DNA of 64,000 nucleotides, from the NCBI RefSeq assembly GCF_001186365.1, contig NZ_LDTZ01000013.1:248001-312000 (forward strand), in the 5' to 3' direction. Positions 26,919 to 35,959 of the stretch are shown in pieces. Every line of letters starts with the position of its first letter. The first letter of the stretch is position 1. The notes beneath the pieces were generated by a model that was not told the DNA's origin, made no database searches, and worked only from the letters and a program-made list of their open reading frames with translations. Source of the DNA: Gordonia jacobaea. GTDB taxonomy: Bacteria > Actinomycetota > Actinomycetes > Mycobacteriales > Mycobacteriaceae. A program made the position numbers and the translations under genes.

Positions 26919-28283
26919 ATGAGTCTGGCCGAACAGATAAAAGAGTCGTCCATGAGCCGATTCCAAATACTCACTGTCATCACATGCTTGGCGGTCGTTG
27001 TCGTCGAGGGCTACGACGTGATCGTCATGTCGTTCTCGGCGTCGGCGATAGCAGATGAATGGGGCGTGACACGGAGTGTTCTCGGTTACGGGCTGAGCGC
27101 GTCAACTGCAGGTATGGCGCTGGGTTCGCTCTGCATTGCCCCCATCGGCGATCGCATTGGTAGACGGATGGTCGGGTTGAGTGGACTCGCAGTCGTCGCA
27201 GTGGGTATGGCGTACTCGGCTGTTGCTCCCGATTTCGGCAACCTGATGCTGTCCCGCCTTATCACGGGCGTCGGTATTGGAAGTGTGATGGCCTCAGTCG
27301 GCGTCGTCATCGCAGAGTATTCGTCACGTCGCCGGGTAGGTCTCACAATGGCACTCTTTGCCGCCGCGAACGGTACAGGCGGAGTCCTCGGTGGCCTCGC
27401 GGCAGACATGCTGATCTTTAGCCATGGTTGGCGGTCGGTGTTTGCAGTCGGCGCCGGCGCAACCTTGGTCATCTTCGTCGTCGCTCTCGTTGCGATGCCC
27501 GAGTCGCTGGCATTCCTGTCGACCAGAACCGACGATCGCGCGCAACGGCGACTGCGCAGAATCGCGGCCAAGATGGGTCTCCAAGTCGATGCCGAGCACC
27601 TCCAGGTGTCCGGCGGCGTGGATAGTAATGGGCGGTATCGAGACCTATTCGCACGCAGCACCGTAGTCAGCACCATCCTGCTGTCGCTCGGTTATGGCGC
27701 ACTGATGACGACCTTCTACTTTATTGTCAGCTGGACGCCCAACCTGGTGTCCGATGCCACCGGTGATGATCGCCTCGGTATACAAATTGGTGTTCTGCTG
27801 CCACTCGGTGGAATCGTTGGTTGCGTGGCGTTCGGTCTTTTGACCGCGGTCGTCAGAGTTCGACCCTTGGCGGCAGTTGCGCTATCGCTCGCGGCCGTAT
27901 GTACGCTGCTGATGGCGTACGCGCTGAGTACAGGGAGTGCCCCCATCGTCCTAGCGCTAGCAATCGGGGTGCTTTTGAATGCGGGAATCAGCGCGTACTA
28001 CGGCGTCATTCCATCGGCATTTCCAACTCAGATACGCACGACGGGATTCGGTTTCGTTCTCGGCATATCCAGAGTACTGGGGATAGCATCGCCAATCATC
28101 GCGGGATATCTCCTTGGCTTCCTTTCCGGTGCAATGGTATTTGGACTCTTCGGAGTGGTGCTGGCCTTATCTGCGATCGCTTTCATTGCGCAAGGCCGGT
28201 TGTCTGAATCTGAAGCCGATGATGTGCCGACTGAGTCCACTGGAGCCGTTCTTGCGACTCCTGCGCCAGCATTTGACGATTGA
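26919..28283 (+). CDS. Aromatic-acid MFS transporter (AAHS family)
   Basis: A 454-residue major facilitator with 12 predicted membrane helices. Helix 1 carries VEGYDVIVMSFS, equivalent to the acidic D-G-x-D segment of PcaK/VanK. The loop 2-3 signature is PIGDRIGRRMVGLSG. The cytosolic middle loop is about residues 190-235. It probably imports vanillate, a hydroxycinnamate or a lignin fragment with protons. The start could also be GTG at 26913, which overlaps the ligW stop. It is coupled to ligW and followed 33 bases later by the second aldehyde dehydrogenase. Confidence 0.85.
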   Translation: MSLAEQIKESSMSRFQILTVITCLAVVVVEGYDVIVMSFSASAIADEWGVTRSVLGYGLSASTAGMALGSLCIAPIGDRIGRRMVGLSGLAVVAVGMAYSAVAPDFGNLMLSRLITGVGIGSVMASVGVVIAEYSSRRRVGLTMALFAAANGTGGVLGGLAADMLIFSHGWRSVFAVGAGATLVIFVVALVAMPESLAFLSTRTDDRAQRRLRRIAAKMGLQVDAEHLQVSGGVDSNGRYRDLFARSTVVSTILLSLGYGALMTTFYFIVSWTPNLVSDATGDDRLGIQIGVLLPLGGIVGCVAFGLLTAVVRVRPLAAVALSLAAVCTLLMAYALSTGSAPIVLALAIGVLLNAGISAYYGVIPSAFPTQIRTTGFGFVLGISRVLGIASPIIAGYLLGFLSGAMVFGLFGVVLALSAIAFIAQGRLSESEADDVPTESTGAVLATPAPAFDD

Positions 28284-28316
28284 CCACCCAGCATCATCGA
28301 GAAGAAGGAGAACAAT

Positions 28317-29780
28317 ATGACTGAACTACTGGAGAAGCCGGTATGGGAATCGGCAGTTTTCAACGGCACGTGGAACCCGGGAAGTGGTAAGGATCTTCCG
28401 GTCGTCGAGCCTGCTACTGGCGCGCAGCTGAGCACTGTCGGAGGTGCCAGTCCCGCGGACGTCGACGCTGCTGTGGCGAAGGCTGCAGTTGCGCAACGGG
28501 AGTGGGCCAACACCCCGTATACGGTCCGCGCCGCGGTCCTCCGACGGGCCGGCTTGTTGTTTGAGGAACATGCCGACGAGATCAACGAGTGGATCGTTCG
28601 GGAGAGCGGCGCGATCACAGCCAAGGCCGAACTCGAAACGCACGTCGCCGCAGAGGAGTGCTACGGAGCATCGGCGCTCGCCGCACATCCGTACGGCGAG
28701 GTACTGCGCTCGGAGCAACCGCGGATCAGTTATTCGCGGCGGATGCCGGTTGGTGTGGTGGGTGTAATCGCACCTTTCAACTTTCCGTTGATCTTGTCGA
28801 TCCGAGCCGTGGCCCCAGCACTCGCTCTCGGTAATGCCGTTGTGCTCAAACCGGATCCGCGTACGTCGCTCTGTGGGGGTGTCGTACTCGCACGGATCTT
28901 CGAGGAAGCCGGGCTTCCGGAAGGGCTACTGAGTGTTTTGCCCGGCGGCGCCGACGTCGGCGAGGCACTGGTTGTGCACCCGCATGTCCGGGTCATCGCG
29001 TTCACCGGCTCAACCGCGGCTGGACGAGCGATCGGAGAGCTGGCGGGCCGTCACCTCAAACGTGCTCACCTCGAACTCGGTGGCAACAACGCGCTCATCA
29101 TCCTTGACGATGTTGACATCGAGAAGGCTGCGTCCATTGGTTCCTTCGGTTCATTTATGCATCAGGGACAGATCTGCATGACAGTGGGCCGACACATCGT
29201 GCACGAATCGGTCGCTGCCGACTACGCGACCGCGCTGGCTGAGCACGCGTCGCGTTTACCGGTCGGCGACCCGTTCGTCGAACAGGTGGCACTGGGGCCG
29301 CTGATCGATGCCGGACAACGTGACCGGGTGCATGCCCTGGTGTCCGCGAGCATCGATTCCGGTGCACGTGTGCTCGCTGGCGGAACCTACGATGAGTTGT
29401 TCTATAGGCCAACGGTTCTTACCGACGTATCCACATCTGCGCCTGCATTTGCGCAGGAGGTTTTCGGTCCGGTCGCGCCGATCGTGTCGTTCGCGGATAT
29501 CGATCAGGCTATCGCGATCGCGAACGATTGCGAGTACGGGCTATCGCTCGGGATTCTGGCGGCAGACGGACTCCGCGCCTTGGAGGTGGCCGACCGGATC
29601 CCGACCGGGCTTGTTCACATCAATGATCAGACCGTCAGCGACGAGGCAGTGATCCCGTTCGGTGGTACAGGCTTCTCTGGCAATGGAGGCAGGGTGGGCG
29701 GAGTGGGCGCAAATCTCGACGCCTTCACTGAAACCCAGTGGGTCACTGCGCAGTCGGCGTTGGCGAGCTATCCGTTCTGA
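28317..29780 (+). CDS. vdh: Aldehyde dehydrogenase, vanillin/benzaldehyde type
   Basis: A 487-residue ALDH. IAPFNFPLILSIRAVAPAL with VVLKPDPRTSLCGG forms the coenzyme site. HLELGGNNALIILDD holds the base Glu, FMHQGQICMTVGRHIVH the catalytic Cys, and IPFGGTGFSGNGGRVGG the closing motif. The HQGQICMTVGR form and the N-N after ELGG resemble bacterial vanillin and benzaldehyde dehydrogenases. AAGGAG lies six bases before the ATG. It is last in the plus-strand operon and is followed by two strong hairpins. The reaction would be vanillin to vanillate, which feeds VanAB encoded convergently downstream. Confidence 0.85.
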   Translation: MTELLEKPVWESAVFNGTWNPGSGKDLPVVEPATGAQLSTVGGASPADVDAAVAKAAVAQREWANTPYTVRAAVLRRAGLLFEEHADEINEWIVRESGAITAKAELETHVAAEECYGASALAAHPYGEVLRSEQPRISYSRRMPVGVVGVIAPFNFPLILSIRAVAPALALGNAVVLKPDPRTSLCGGVVLARIFEEAGLPEGLLSVLPGGADVGEALVVHPHVRVIAFTGSTAAGRAIGELAGRHLKRAHLELGGNNALIILDDVDIEKAASIGSFGSFMHQGQICMTVGRHIVHESVAADYATALAEHASRLPVGDPFVEQVALGPLIDAGQRDRVHALVSASIDSGARVLAGGTYDELFYRPTVLTDVSTSAPAFAQEVFGPVAPIVSFADIDQAIAIANDCEYGLSLGILAADGLRALEVADRIPTGLVHINDQTVSDEAVIPFGGTGFSGNGGRVGGVGANLDAFTETQWVTAQSALASYPF

Positions 29781-29817
29781 GTCCACTTCGTAGTTGAGGC
29801 CGACGCATGACGTCTGG

Positions 29818-29851
29818 CAGTACCGCCACCGCACTCGCGGTGGCGGTACTG
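29818..29851 (+). terminator. Perfect 15-bp hairpin terminator after vdh
   Basis: CAGTACCGCCACCGC (29818-29832), loop ACTC, then GCGGTGGCGGTACTG (29837-29851). It lies 38 bases after the vdh stop and before the convergent vanB. Confidence 0.8.
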
Positions 29852-29904
29852 CTGTATCGGTCTCACGAATGCGCGCCAAGTACGGACAGGGCGCACGCAT
29901 AGAA

Positions 29905-29934
29905 ATCGCCGCACCCGATTTCGGGTGCGGCGAT
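29905..29934. terminator. Perfect 14-bp hairpin between vdh and vanB
   Basis: ATCGCCGCACCCGA (29905-29918), two bases, then TCGGGTGCGGCGAT (29921-29934). It lies 18 bases beyond the vanB stop, so it mainly serves the minus-strand vanAB transcript. Together with the previous hairpin it insulates two convergent operons. Confidence 0.8.
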
Positions 29935-29952
29935 CGTCAATAGTGGAGCGGG

Positions 29953-30921
29953 TCAGGGAATTTCGAGTGTCACGCTTGCACGGCGGCCGCCGGAGACGAC
30001 TCGGGACACGCAGCAGCACATCGTGTCGTCCGCCGACTTCTGCTTCTCGCTCAGGAAGACGTCGCGGTGGTCGATTGTGCCGTCGCTTGCCACAACCTTG
30101 ACCTGGCAGAGTCCGCATTCGCCTTTTCTGCAGTCGAACATCATGTCTGCGCCGGCCTTCTCGAGAGCGGCGAGTAGCGAGTCGCCCGGGCTGACGGTCG
30201 TCGTCAGGTCGAGCTTGGGGATTGACACGACGAACTCCTCAGCGTCGAACCATCCACTGTTGCCGAATGTCTCGTAACGCAGGTCGGTAACCGGCAGGTC
30301 GTGGTCGAGCCAGCAGCGTCTCACCGCATCCATCAGGCGGATCGGGCCGCACATATAGAGTTCCGTGCCGGTGCCGAGCGCTGCGATAAGTGAGGTCACA
30401 TCGAGGCCGGAGCCTTCATCGTCCACGGCCACATCAATGCGGTCTCCGTGCAGCGCAACCAGTTCGGGGAGAAATGCCATCGCTGACCGTCTACGCCCAA
30501 CGTAGACGAGGCGATAGTCGGCGCCCACGCGACGTAGTACCGCAGCCATTGCCGCGATGGCCGTGATACCAATGCCGCCTGCCAGGAGTACATATCTCCG
30601 TGCGCCGACCCTCAATGGAAAATTCTGCAGTGGCGCAGTGACATTGACGTCGTCACCCGGCGCCAAGTCATGCATGAAGGTCGAGCCACCGTTGCTTGTG
30701 GGCGACAGTCGTACCCCGATCGTCACTGCTCGGCCGTCTGCGCTGCCTGACACTACGGAATACGACCGAGTTGTTCCGTCGGGGATCCGGACGTCGATAT
30801 GCGAACCGGGCTCGGCACGATGCGACTGTTCGGTCTCGATGGTGATCTGTGCAATCCCGTCGGCAGCCGGACGTGTCGAGGTAATTCGCCCGTACATCCA
30901 CGTGATCTTGTTGTCGGTCAC
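29953..30921 (-). CDS. vanB: Vanillate O-demethylase reductase VanB
   Basis: A 322-residue class IA Rieske reductase. An FMN/FAD domain with RSYSVVSG is followed by an NAD-binding domain (VLLAGGIGITAIAAMAAVL and MYMCGP-like YMCGPIRLMDAV). The C-terminal plant-type [2Fe-2S] ferredoxin has CRKGECGLCQVKV and a later Cys near MCCCVSR. It passes electrons from NADH to VanA. It starts at GTG 30921, one base after the vanA stop. The C-terminal stretch has three adjacent Cys, which is slightly unusual. The pair VanA-VanB removes the methyl group of vanillate as formaldehyde, giving protocatechuate. Confidence 0.92.
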   Translation of the reverse strand: MTDNKITWMYGRITSTRPAADGIAQITIETEQSHRAEPGSHIDVRIPDGTTRSYSVVSGSADGRAVTIGVRLSPTSNGGSTFMHDLAPGDDVNVTAPLQNFPLRVGARRYVLLAGGIGITAIAAMAAVLRRVGADYRLVYVGRRRSAMAFLPELVALHGDRIDVAVDDEGSGLDVTSLIAALGTGTELYMCGPIRLMDAVRRCWLDHDLPVTDLRYETFGNSGWFDAEEFVVSIPKLDLTTTVSPGDSLLAALEKAGADMMFDCRKGECGLCQVKVVASDGTIDHRDVFLSEKQKSADDTMCCCVSRVVSGGRRASVTLEIP

Positions 30922-30922
30922 G

Positions 30923-32005
30923 CTATCTCACCGATCCGCTTGCGAGTGCATCGATGTTTGCGACGGTCGAACGTTCTGCTTCGATCATTCGCTGGATGAT
31001 GCGCCGGACCCACATTCCGCCAGCGTCGATGTTCAGGTTATAGAACTCATGGTCGGGGTTTGCTTCGATCGCCCGCTGCTGGGCGGTCAGCATCTCCTCG
31101 TCTTCTCCGAAGACGTTGTGTACACCATCGCGTAGTTGCGTGGTGATGAGTTGGCTATCGAGGCAGTAGTTCCGCATAAAGGCCCAGAAGTACAGTGCCG
31201 TCCGCTTGTCCACGGGGCTGATTGTGTTCATTACGTAGCCGTTGACGCCATGACTTCGGTCGCCTTCGGGGGCGCCGCTGCCTGCCTTCGCAACTCCGAC
31301 GTCGATGCAGATCGTACCCGGCGCCTGAAATTCGATGATTTGCCAACGGTCGACCTTGCCCTCGAAACCGGGGAACTTGTCGCGCATGTTCTTGAGCCAG
31401 AACGGTGGTGCGTCGATGTCGTGCATCCACCGGCTCACGGTCACGGTGTTGTGCGTATGGGTGACTTCGAAGTCGGATTCACTGAGTTCGTCCTGCCCAA
31501 TCGAGGAGGAGTGAACGAACTCCTCGTGTGTGAGATCCATCAGATTGTCGAGAACAAGCTGATAGTTCGCTTGGACATCGATAGTGAGTCCATCACCTGC
31601 CCACTCGGGGGAATCCATCTGATGCATATCAGGAATTGTTGCGGGGTCCGCAAGCGTCGGATCTCCCGGCCACACCCAGAGGTAGCGATAGCGCTGCTCT
31701 ATGGGGTAGGAAGCGACCATTGCTGAGGGATTGATTGTTTCCTGAGCTGGCATCTGCGTGCATCGCCCCGCTGAGTTGAATCGCAGGCCGTGATAGGGAC
31801 ACTGAACCTCGTCGTTGCCTATGCGCTTGCCCATCGAGAGAGGCGCGAGTCGATGCCAGCAGGCATCCGCAAGTGCAACTGGTCGTCCATCTGAGGTGCG
31901 ATACAGGGTCATCGGAGTGCCTGCGATGGTGCGAGGTAGCAGCGACGACGAGTTGACCTCGTGGTCCCACGCCGCTGCGTACCACGCGTTGAGCGGGAAC
32001 TCCAT
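30923..32005 (-). CDS. vanA: Vanillate O-demethylase oxygenase VanA
   Basis: A 360-residue Rieske non-haem iron oxygenase. Rieske ligands are Cys49-x-His51 (CWHRLAPLSMGK) and Cys69-x2-His72 (CPYHGLRF). The mononuclear iron site lies in LDNLMDLTHEEFVH. The ATG at 32005 opens with MEFPLNAWYAAAW, the normal N-terminus of VanA; the frame runs upstream into the operator region and should not be used. It is first in the vanAB operon, divergent from the padR-type gene, with two matching palindromes in the 163-base gap. Related dicamba or other methoxybenzoate demethylases are alternatives, but the neighbourhood favours vanillate. Confidence 0.92.
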   Translation of the reverse strand: MEFPLNAWYAAAWDHEVNSSSLLPRTIAGTPMTLYRTSDGRPVALADACWHRLAPLSMGKRIGNDEVQCPYHGLRFNSAGRCTQMPAQETINPSAMVASYPIEQRYRYLWVWPGDPTLADPATIPDMHQMDSPEWAGDGLTIDVQANYQLVLDNLMDLTHEEFVHSSSIGQDELSESDFEVTHTHNTVTVSRWMHDIDAPPFWLKNMRDKFPGFEGKVDRWQIIEFQAPGTICIDVGVAKAGSGAPEGDRSHGVNGYVMNTISPVDKRTALYFWAFMRNYCLDSQLITTQLRDGVHNVFGEDEEMLTAQQRAIEANPDHEFYNLNIDAGGMWVRRIIQRMIEAERSTVANIDALASGSVR

Positions 32006-32067
32006 GTTCTTGGCGGTCGCGCCGCCCGGTCCTAGATCGGTCAAGGGATCGTCCTTCCAGGCTGTGT

Positions 32068-32089
32068 AATAGCTATCATCATAGTTATT
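32068..32089. promoter_or_regulatory. VanR-type operator 1
   Basis: AATAGCTAT, CATC, ATAGTTATT is a 9-4-9 palindrome with one mismatch. It lies 63 bases upstream of the vanA start. The centre is 40 bases from that of operator 2, about four helical turns, so two repressor dimers could sit on the same face. Confidence 0.75.
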
Positions 32090-32108
32090 AGGTGATGTGA
32101 GACACACG

Positions 32109-32128
32109 ATAACTATGGCTATAGTTAT
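32109..32128. promoter_or_regulatory. VanR-type operator 2
   Basis: ATAACTAT, GGCT, ATAGTTAT is a perfect 8-4-8 palindrome that shares the ATAGTTAT arm with operator 1. It lies 40 bases before the padR-type start codon, so it likely gives autoregulation. Such AT-rich sites in a GC-rich genome stand out. Confidence 0.8.
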
Positions 32129-32168
32129 TCGCAAGAGCCGTGGCCGGACACTGCGGGTAAGGAGAGTC

Positions 32169-32768
32169 GTGAGCTTGCGATATGCACTTCTGGCGGTGCT
32201 TACTGCTGGTCCGCTGACCGGATACGACGCCGCGAAGCGTTTCAGCTCTTCAGTCGGGCATGTCTGGAGTGCGCCGGATTCACAGATCTACCCCGAACTG
32301 CGCCGGATGGAGCGTGAGGGCCTTCTCGTCGGTGAAGAGGTTCGGTGGGGACCAAACAGCACGAAAACGCAGTACCGAATCACCGACGCGGGTGTGGAGA
32401 GCTTTCGTGTCTGGGTGAACACGCCACTCGGCTACTCGCCGACCCGCGATGTGCATCGCACTCAAGCAGCCTATTTTGAATGGGCAAGTCCCGAGTCGGC
32501 TCGGCAGATCCTGCTTGCTCACGCTGCTCACCATGCTCGTCAGGTCGAATTGCTTACTGTCATACGCGACGGAATCAAGGCGGGCACCGACCCGGCCATC
32601 AGTCGTCGACTAGAAAGTGCACCTCAGTCAGATCGAGAGCGAATAATCGCGTACAAAGTGCACATGTACGACGGCATGATAGCGCAAGCGAACATGGAAA
32701 TAGATTGGGCGCGTGAGGGTTTGGATCTCGTCAATCGAATGAACCCAGGTCGCGACGTGGACCAATAG
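32169..32768 (+). CDS. PadR-family repressor, VanR-type
   Basis: A 199-residue PadR protein. The winged helix is seen in LRYALLAVLTAGPLTGYD and QIYPELRRMEREGLL, followed by TKTQYRITDAG. The C-terminal helical domain (ARQILLAHAAHHARQVELL) serves dimerisation and effector binding. GTG at 32169 follows AAGGAG by four bases, giving the standard V-S-L-R-Y-A-L-L start. It is divergent from vanAB with two palindromes between. Corynebacterium VanR, also PadR-type, represses vanABK and is released by vanillate, the closest precedent. It ends 8 bases from the convergent RNase D gene, the right border of island 1. Confidence 0.88.
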   Translation: MSLRYALLAVLTAGPLTGYDAAKRFSSSVGHVWSAPDSQIYPELRRMEREGLLVGEEVRWGPNSTKTQYRITDAGVESFRVWVNTPLGYSPTRDVHRTQAAYFEWASPESARQILLAHAAHHARQVELLTVIRDGIKAGTDPAISRRLESAPQSDRERIIAYKVHMYDGMIAQANMEIDWAREGLDLVNRMNPGRDVDQ

Positions 32769-32776
32769 GAGTAGCG

Positions 32777-34057
32777 CTAGTCGCCCGACTGTGCCGTCGT
32801 CGTGTCTGCGTTCAACGCATCGGCAAGAGCAACGTCGGTCAGGTCGCGCTGCCACGGTCGGGCCCCGCCCGCCGCGAGGTACGCGTCGACGGCGTCCGGT
32901 GTCGCGGGCAAAGCCACTCCGTCCCAGGCGAGTTGGCGTACCAGGTCGGGTGCGAGGAGATTCTCGACGGGCAGGTTGTTGCTCTCGGCGATCTCTTTGA
33001 CGATCGGACGGACCTGCGCGATGCGCGCGGCGGCGTCGGGGTTGCGCTGTTCCCACCTGCTGATAGGTGGGAGTCCTACTGTCGGACCGCGTTTCGACGG
33101 CAGTTGGGATTCGGGGAGGCTACGCGCGCGATCGATCGCGCCGAGCCAGATCCCGGCCTGACGGCGTTGCCTGGGGCCGCCGAACACGGGCAGTCGGGTC
33201 AGCTCCGCCTCCGAGGTAGGCATGGCGTTGGCTGCGGTGACGATGGCCGAATCGGGCAGGATTCGGCCGGGTGCGACATCACGACGCTGAGCGAGTTGTT
33301 CACGGGCAGTCCACAACTCGCGGACCGCAGCCAACGATCGGCTGCTCTTCACGGTGTGCACGTTGGCGGTCCTGCGCCATTTGTCGACGCGTGGGGCAGG
33401 GGCCGGCCGGTCGAGAACGTAGCGGAACTCCTGGCGTGCCCACTCGTCCTTCCCCTGCTCCACCAGCGCCTGTTGCACGGCGTCGCGTAATTCGACGAGC
33501 ACTTCCACATCGAGCGCGGCGTAGTTGAGCCAATCGTCGGGGAGCGGTCGGCGCGACCAGTCCGCGGCGCCGTGGCCCTTTTGGAGGCCGAGTCCGAGAT
33601 AGGTGGCGACCATCGCTGCGAGATTGACCTTGGGCTCGCCGAGAAGGCGCCCGGCCAGTTCGGTGTCGAAGACCGTCTCGCAGCGGAAACCGAGTTCGCG
33701 CAGGCAGGGCAGATCTTGATCGGCGGCGTGCAATACCCATTCCGGGCCGTCGAGGGCCTCGATCACCGGGGCGAGTGCCTCGGGCTCGCTGATCGGGTCG
33801 AGCAGGAAGGAGCCGGAGCCAGTGCGACGCAACTGAACGAGGTACGCCCGCTGCGAGTATCGATATCCCGAGGCGCGTTCGGTATCGACGGCGATGGGGC
33901 CGGTTCCGGCGGCAAGGCATTCGGCGGCATAGGCGAACTCCGCCGCGCGGGACAGCACGGGTGGAACACCGTCGGCGGGTGCGAGCAATGGTTCGACGGC
34001 CGGCTCTGCGTCGACCTCGATGCCGGAGTCGGCGGGCCGATCGTCGGACGTACTCAT
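32777..34057 (-). CDS. rnd: Ribonuclease D family 3'-5' exonuclease
   Basis: A 426-residue DEDD exonuclease with an HRDC domain. IAVDTERASGYRYSQRAYLV is Exo I (Asp-x-Glu), HAADQDLPCLREL Exo II (Asp), and LNYAALDVEVLVELRDA Exo III (Tyr-x3-Asp). The HRDC region is about residues 235-320 (LWTAREQLAQRRDVAPGRIL). ATG at 34057 was preferred over the longer frame, which runs into the DUF3000 gene. It trims tRNA or other RNA 3' ends. The last two residues and stop follow the padR gene with only 8 bases, so the accessory island abuts it closely. Orthologue by order is Rv2681. Confidence 0.9.
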   Translation of the reverse strand: MSTSDDRPADSGIEVDAEPAVEPLLAPADGVPPVLSRAAEFAYAAECLAAGTGPIAVDTERASGYRYSQRAYLVQLRRTGSGSFLLDPISEPEALAPVIEALDGPEWVLHAADQDLPCLRELGFRCETVFDTELAGRLLGEPKVNLAAMVATYLGLGLQKGHGAADWSRRPLPDDWLNYAALDVEVLVELRDAVQQALVEQGKDEWARQEFRYVLDRPAPAPRVDKWRRTANVHTVKSSRSLAAVRELWTAREQLAQRRDVAPGRILPDSAIVTAANAMPTSEAELTRLPVFGGPRQRRQAGIWLGAIDRARSLPESQLPSKRGPTVGLPPISRWEQRNPDAAARIAQVRPIVKEIAESNNLPVENLLAPDLVRQLAWDGVALPATPDAVDAYLAAGGARPWQRDLTDVALADALNADTTTAQSGD

Positions 34058-34067
34058 CTCGCTGTAC

Positions 34068-34706
34068 TCACACCGAGCCGAGTTCGGTGATGCCGACCGG
34101 CGGCAGACCCGCGGCCGACGAGAGCACCTCGCAGAACGCCTCGAGATGGCCGCCGAGTCCGTCGGCAGTGGGAGCGGTCCACGAGGCTCGCAGTTCGAGC
34201 TGATGTGCTCTGGGCGGTCCCGCGATGTCGCCGTAGCGCACCGACGTCGTCGACGTGACCGTCCCGCCGAGCGCTGTGACGACGATCGGTTCGCCGGTCC
34301 GCGACATCTGGGTGCCGTCGCTCGACGTCGAACCCACTTCTGCGCCCAGCGCATCGGACAGCCAACTCCACGCCACCTCGGGCAGAAGTGGATCCATGGC
34401 AAGAGCGGCCTCGACCTCGGCCTGGATGTAGGCGACGAGGCGCATGGTGCCGTTCCAGGCGTCCTGGCCTGCCGGGTCGTAGAGCAGGACCAAGCGGCCG
34501 AACGCGCTTCCCGACGAGTCGACCGGCACGTCGTCGTCGATATCGGGTACGCGCACCTCGGCGCCTACGGCGTAGCTGTACGGGGCGAGTCGCTGCGGGG
34601 GACGGATCGGCCCGACCTCGATATCGCGTCGGATCTGGGCGGTGTGCAGCGACTCGACCGCGGTGCGGAAGTCAGCAGGCTCCGTCGGAGCTCCAGAGGA
34701 GGTCAC
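34068..34706 (-). CDS. DUF3000 family protein
   Basis: A 212-residue protein, orthologous by order to Rv2680. The conserved stretch RLVLLYDPAGQDAWNGTMR and the later GDIAGPPRAHQLELRASWT are typical DUF3000 elements. GTG at 34706 (V-T-S-S-G) gives a normal N-terminus. It precedes the RNase D gene by 10 bases in the same operon and diverges from hemE. The role is unknown. No membrane segment or catalytic motif is visible. Confidence 0.85.
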   Translation of the reverse strand: MTSSGAPTEPADFRTAVESLHTAQIRRDIEVGPIRPPQRLAPYSYAVGAEVRVPDIDDDVPVDSSGSAFGRLVLLYDPAGQDAWNGTMRLVAYIQAEVEAALAMDPLLPEVAWSWLSDALGAEVGSTSSDGTQMSRTGEPIVVTALGGTVTSTTSVRYGDIAGPPRAHQLELRASWTAPTADGLGGHLEAFCEVLSSAAGLPPVGITELGSV

Positions 34707-34875
34707 ATCTCGACGGTAGAGTGAGGTAGGCGTGGCCGACGGGAGGCGCGCCGGGCAAGGGGGCCTTGGTCGGCGGTCTGTCGGGTCGGCGGCGTGTCGG
34801 GTAGTCGGGGAGCTCTCAGAGTAACGCCGACCTGGTCGGCCTGCGCCGTTGTCGCACATGGCAGAGTGATTGGTG

Positions 34876-35940
34876 ATGTCACACCCTGCCCGCACGCGCC
34901 GAAATCATGCCCAGATGCCGCTCATCGCTGCCGCGACCGGAGGCACGCCCACACGTCGCCCCGTGTGGTTCATGCGGCAGGCCGGCCGATCCCTGCCTGA
35001 ATACCGTGCCATTCGTGCCGATCACGGAATGCTCGAGTCGTGCTTCGATTCGTCGATGGTCTGTGAAATCACCATGCAACCGGTGCGGCGCCACGACGTC
35101 GACGCCGCAATCCTGTTCTCCGACATCGTCGTCCCGCTCAAGGCCGCCGGAGTCGACCTCGACATCGTGGCCGGTACCGGCCCGGTCATCGCGCATCCGG
35201 TGCGGACCGCCGACGACGTGGCACACCTCCCAGTCCTTGACCCCCAATCGGTGGGCGCGATCGCACGGGCCATCGGGTTGATCCTCGACGAACTCGACGA
35301 CGAGACCGCACTCATCGGATTCGCGGGTGCGCCGTTCACCCTTGCCTCGTATCTGATCGAGGGCGGACCGAGCCGCAACTACACCATCACCAAGTCGATG
35401 ATGTACTCCGATCCGGAGCTCTGGCATGCGTTGATGGGGCGTCTCGCCGACATCACCATCACCTTCCTGCGCACCCAGCTCGACGCAGGCGTCGACGCGA
35501 TCCAGCTCTTCGATTCGTGGGCCGGTGCGCTGTCGGATGCCGACTACCGGACCTTCGTCGCGCCACACAGTGCGCGCGTGCTGGCCGAGGTCTCCGATTT
35601 CGGCGTGCCCCGCATCCACTTCGGTGTCGGGACAGGGGAGTTGCTCGAGTCCATGACCAAGGTCGGAGCCGACGTGATCGGCGTCGACTGGCGCGTACCC
35701 CTCGACGATGCCGCGCGCCGGGTCGGCGGACGAGTCGCAGTGCAGGGAAACCTCGATCCCACAGTGCTTTTCGCCGGCGACACGGCGGTCGACCAACATG
35801 TTCGACGCATCGTCGCCGAGGGCGAGCGTGCTGTCGTGCACGGCGCGGCCGGGCACATCTTCAACCTGGGGCACGGTGTGCTGCCGGGAACCGATCCGGA
35901 TGTGATCACGCGGACCGTCGAACTGGTCCATTCGATCTGA
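34876..35940 (+). CDS. hemE: Uroporphyrinogen decarboxylase
   Basis: A 354-residue enzyme that decarboxylates uroporphyrinogen III to coproporphyrinogen III. The signatures [18 protein letters not shown] and [16 protein letters not shown] are intact. The catalytic Asp lies in [35 protein letters not shown] closes the barrel. ATG at 34876 is preferred over the upstream GTG. Haem genes hemE, cgoX and chdC follow in one direction, so the operon builds haem through the coproporphyrin-dependent route. Confidence 0.96.
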   Translation: MSHPARTRRNHAQMPLIAAATGGTPTRRPVWFMRQAGRSLPEYRAIRADHGMLESCFDSSMVCEITMQPVRRHDVDAAILFSDIVVPLKAAGVDLDIVAGTGPVIAHPVRTADDVAHLPVLDPQSVGAIARAIGLILDELDDETALIGFAGAPFTLASYLIEGGPSRNYTITKSMMYSDPELWHALMGRLADITITFLRTQLDAGVDAIQLFDSWAGALSDADYRTFVAPHSARVLAEVSDFGVPRIHFGVGTGELLESMTKVGADVIGVDWRVPLDDAARRVGGRVAVQGNLDPTVLFAGDTAVDQHVRRIVAEGERAVVHGAAGHIFNLGHGVLPGTDPDVITRTVELVHSI

Positions 35941-35959
35941 ACGCTCGCGAGGTGAGGAC

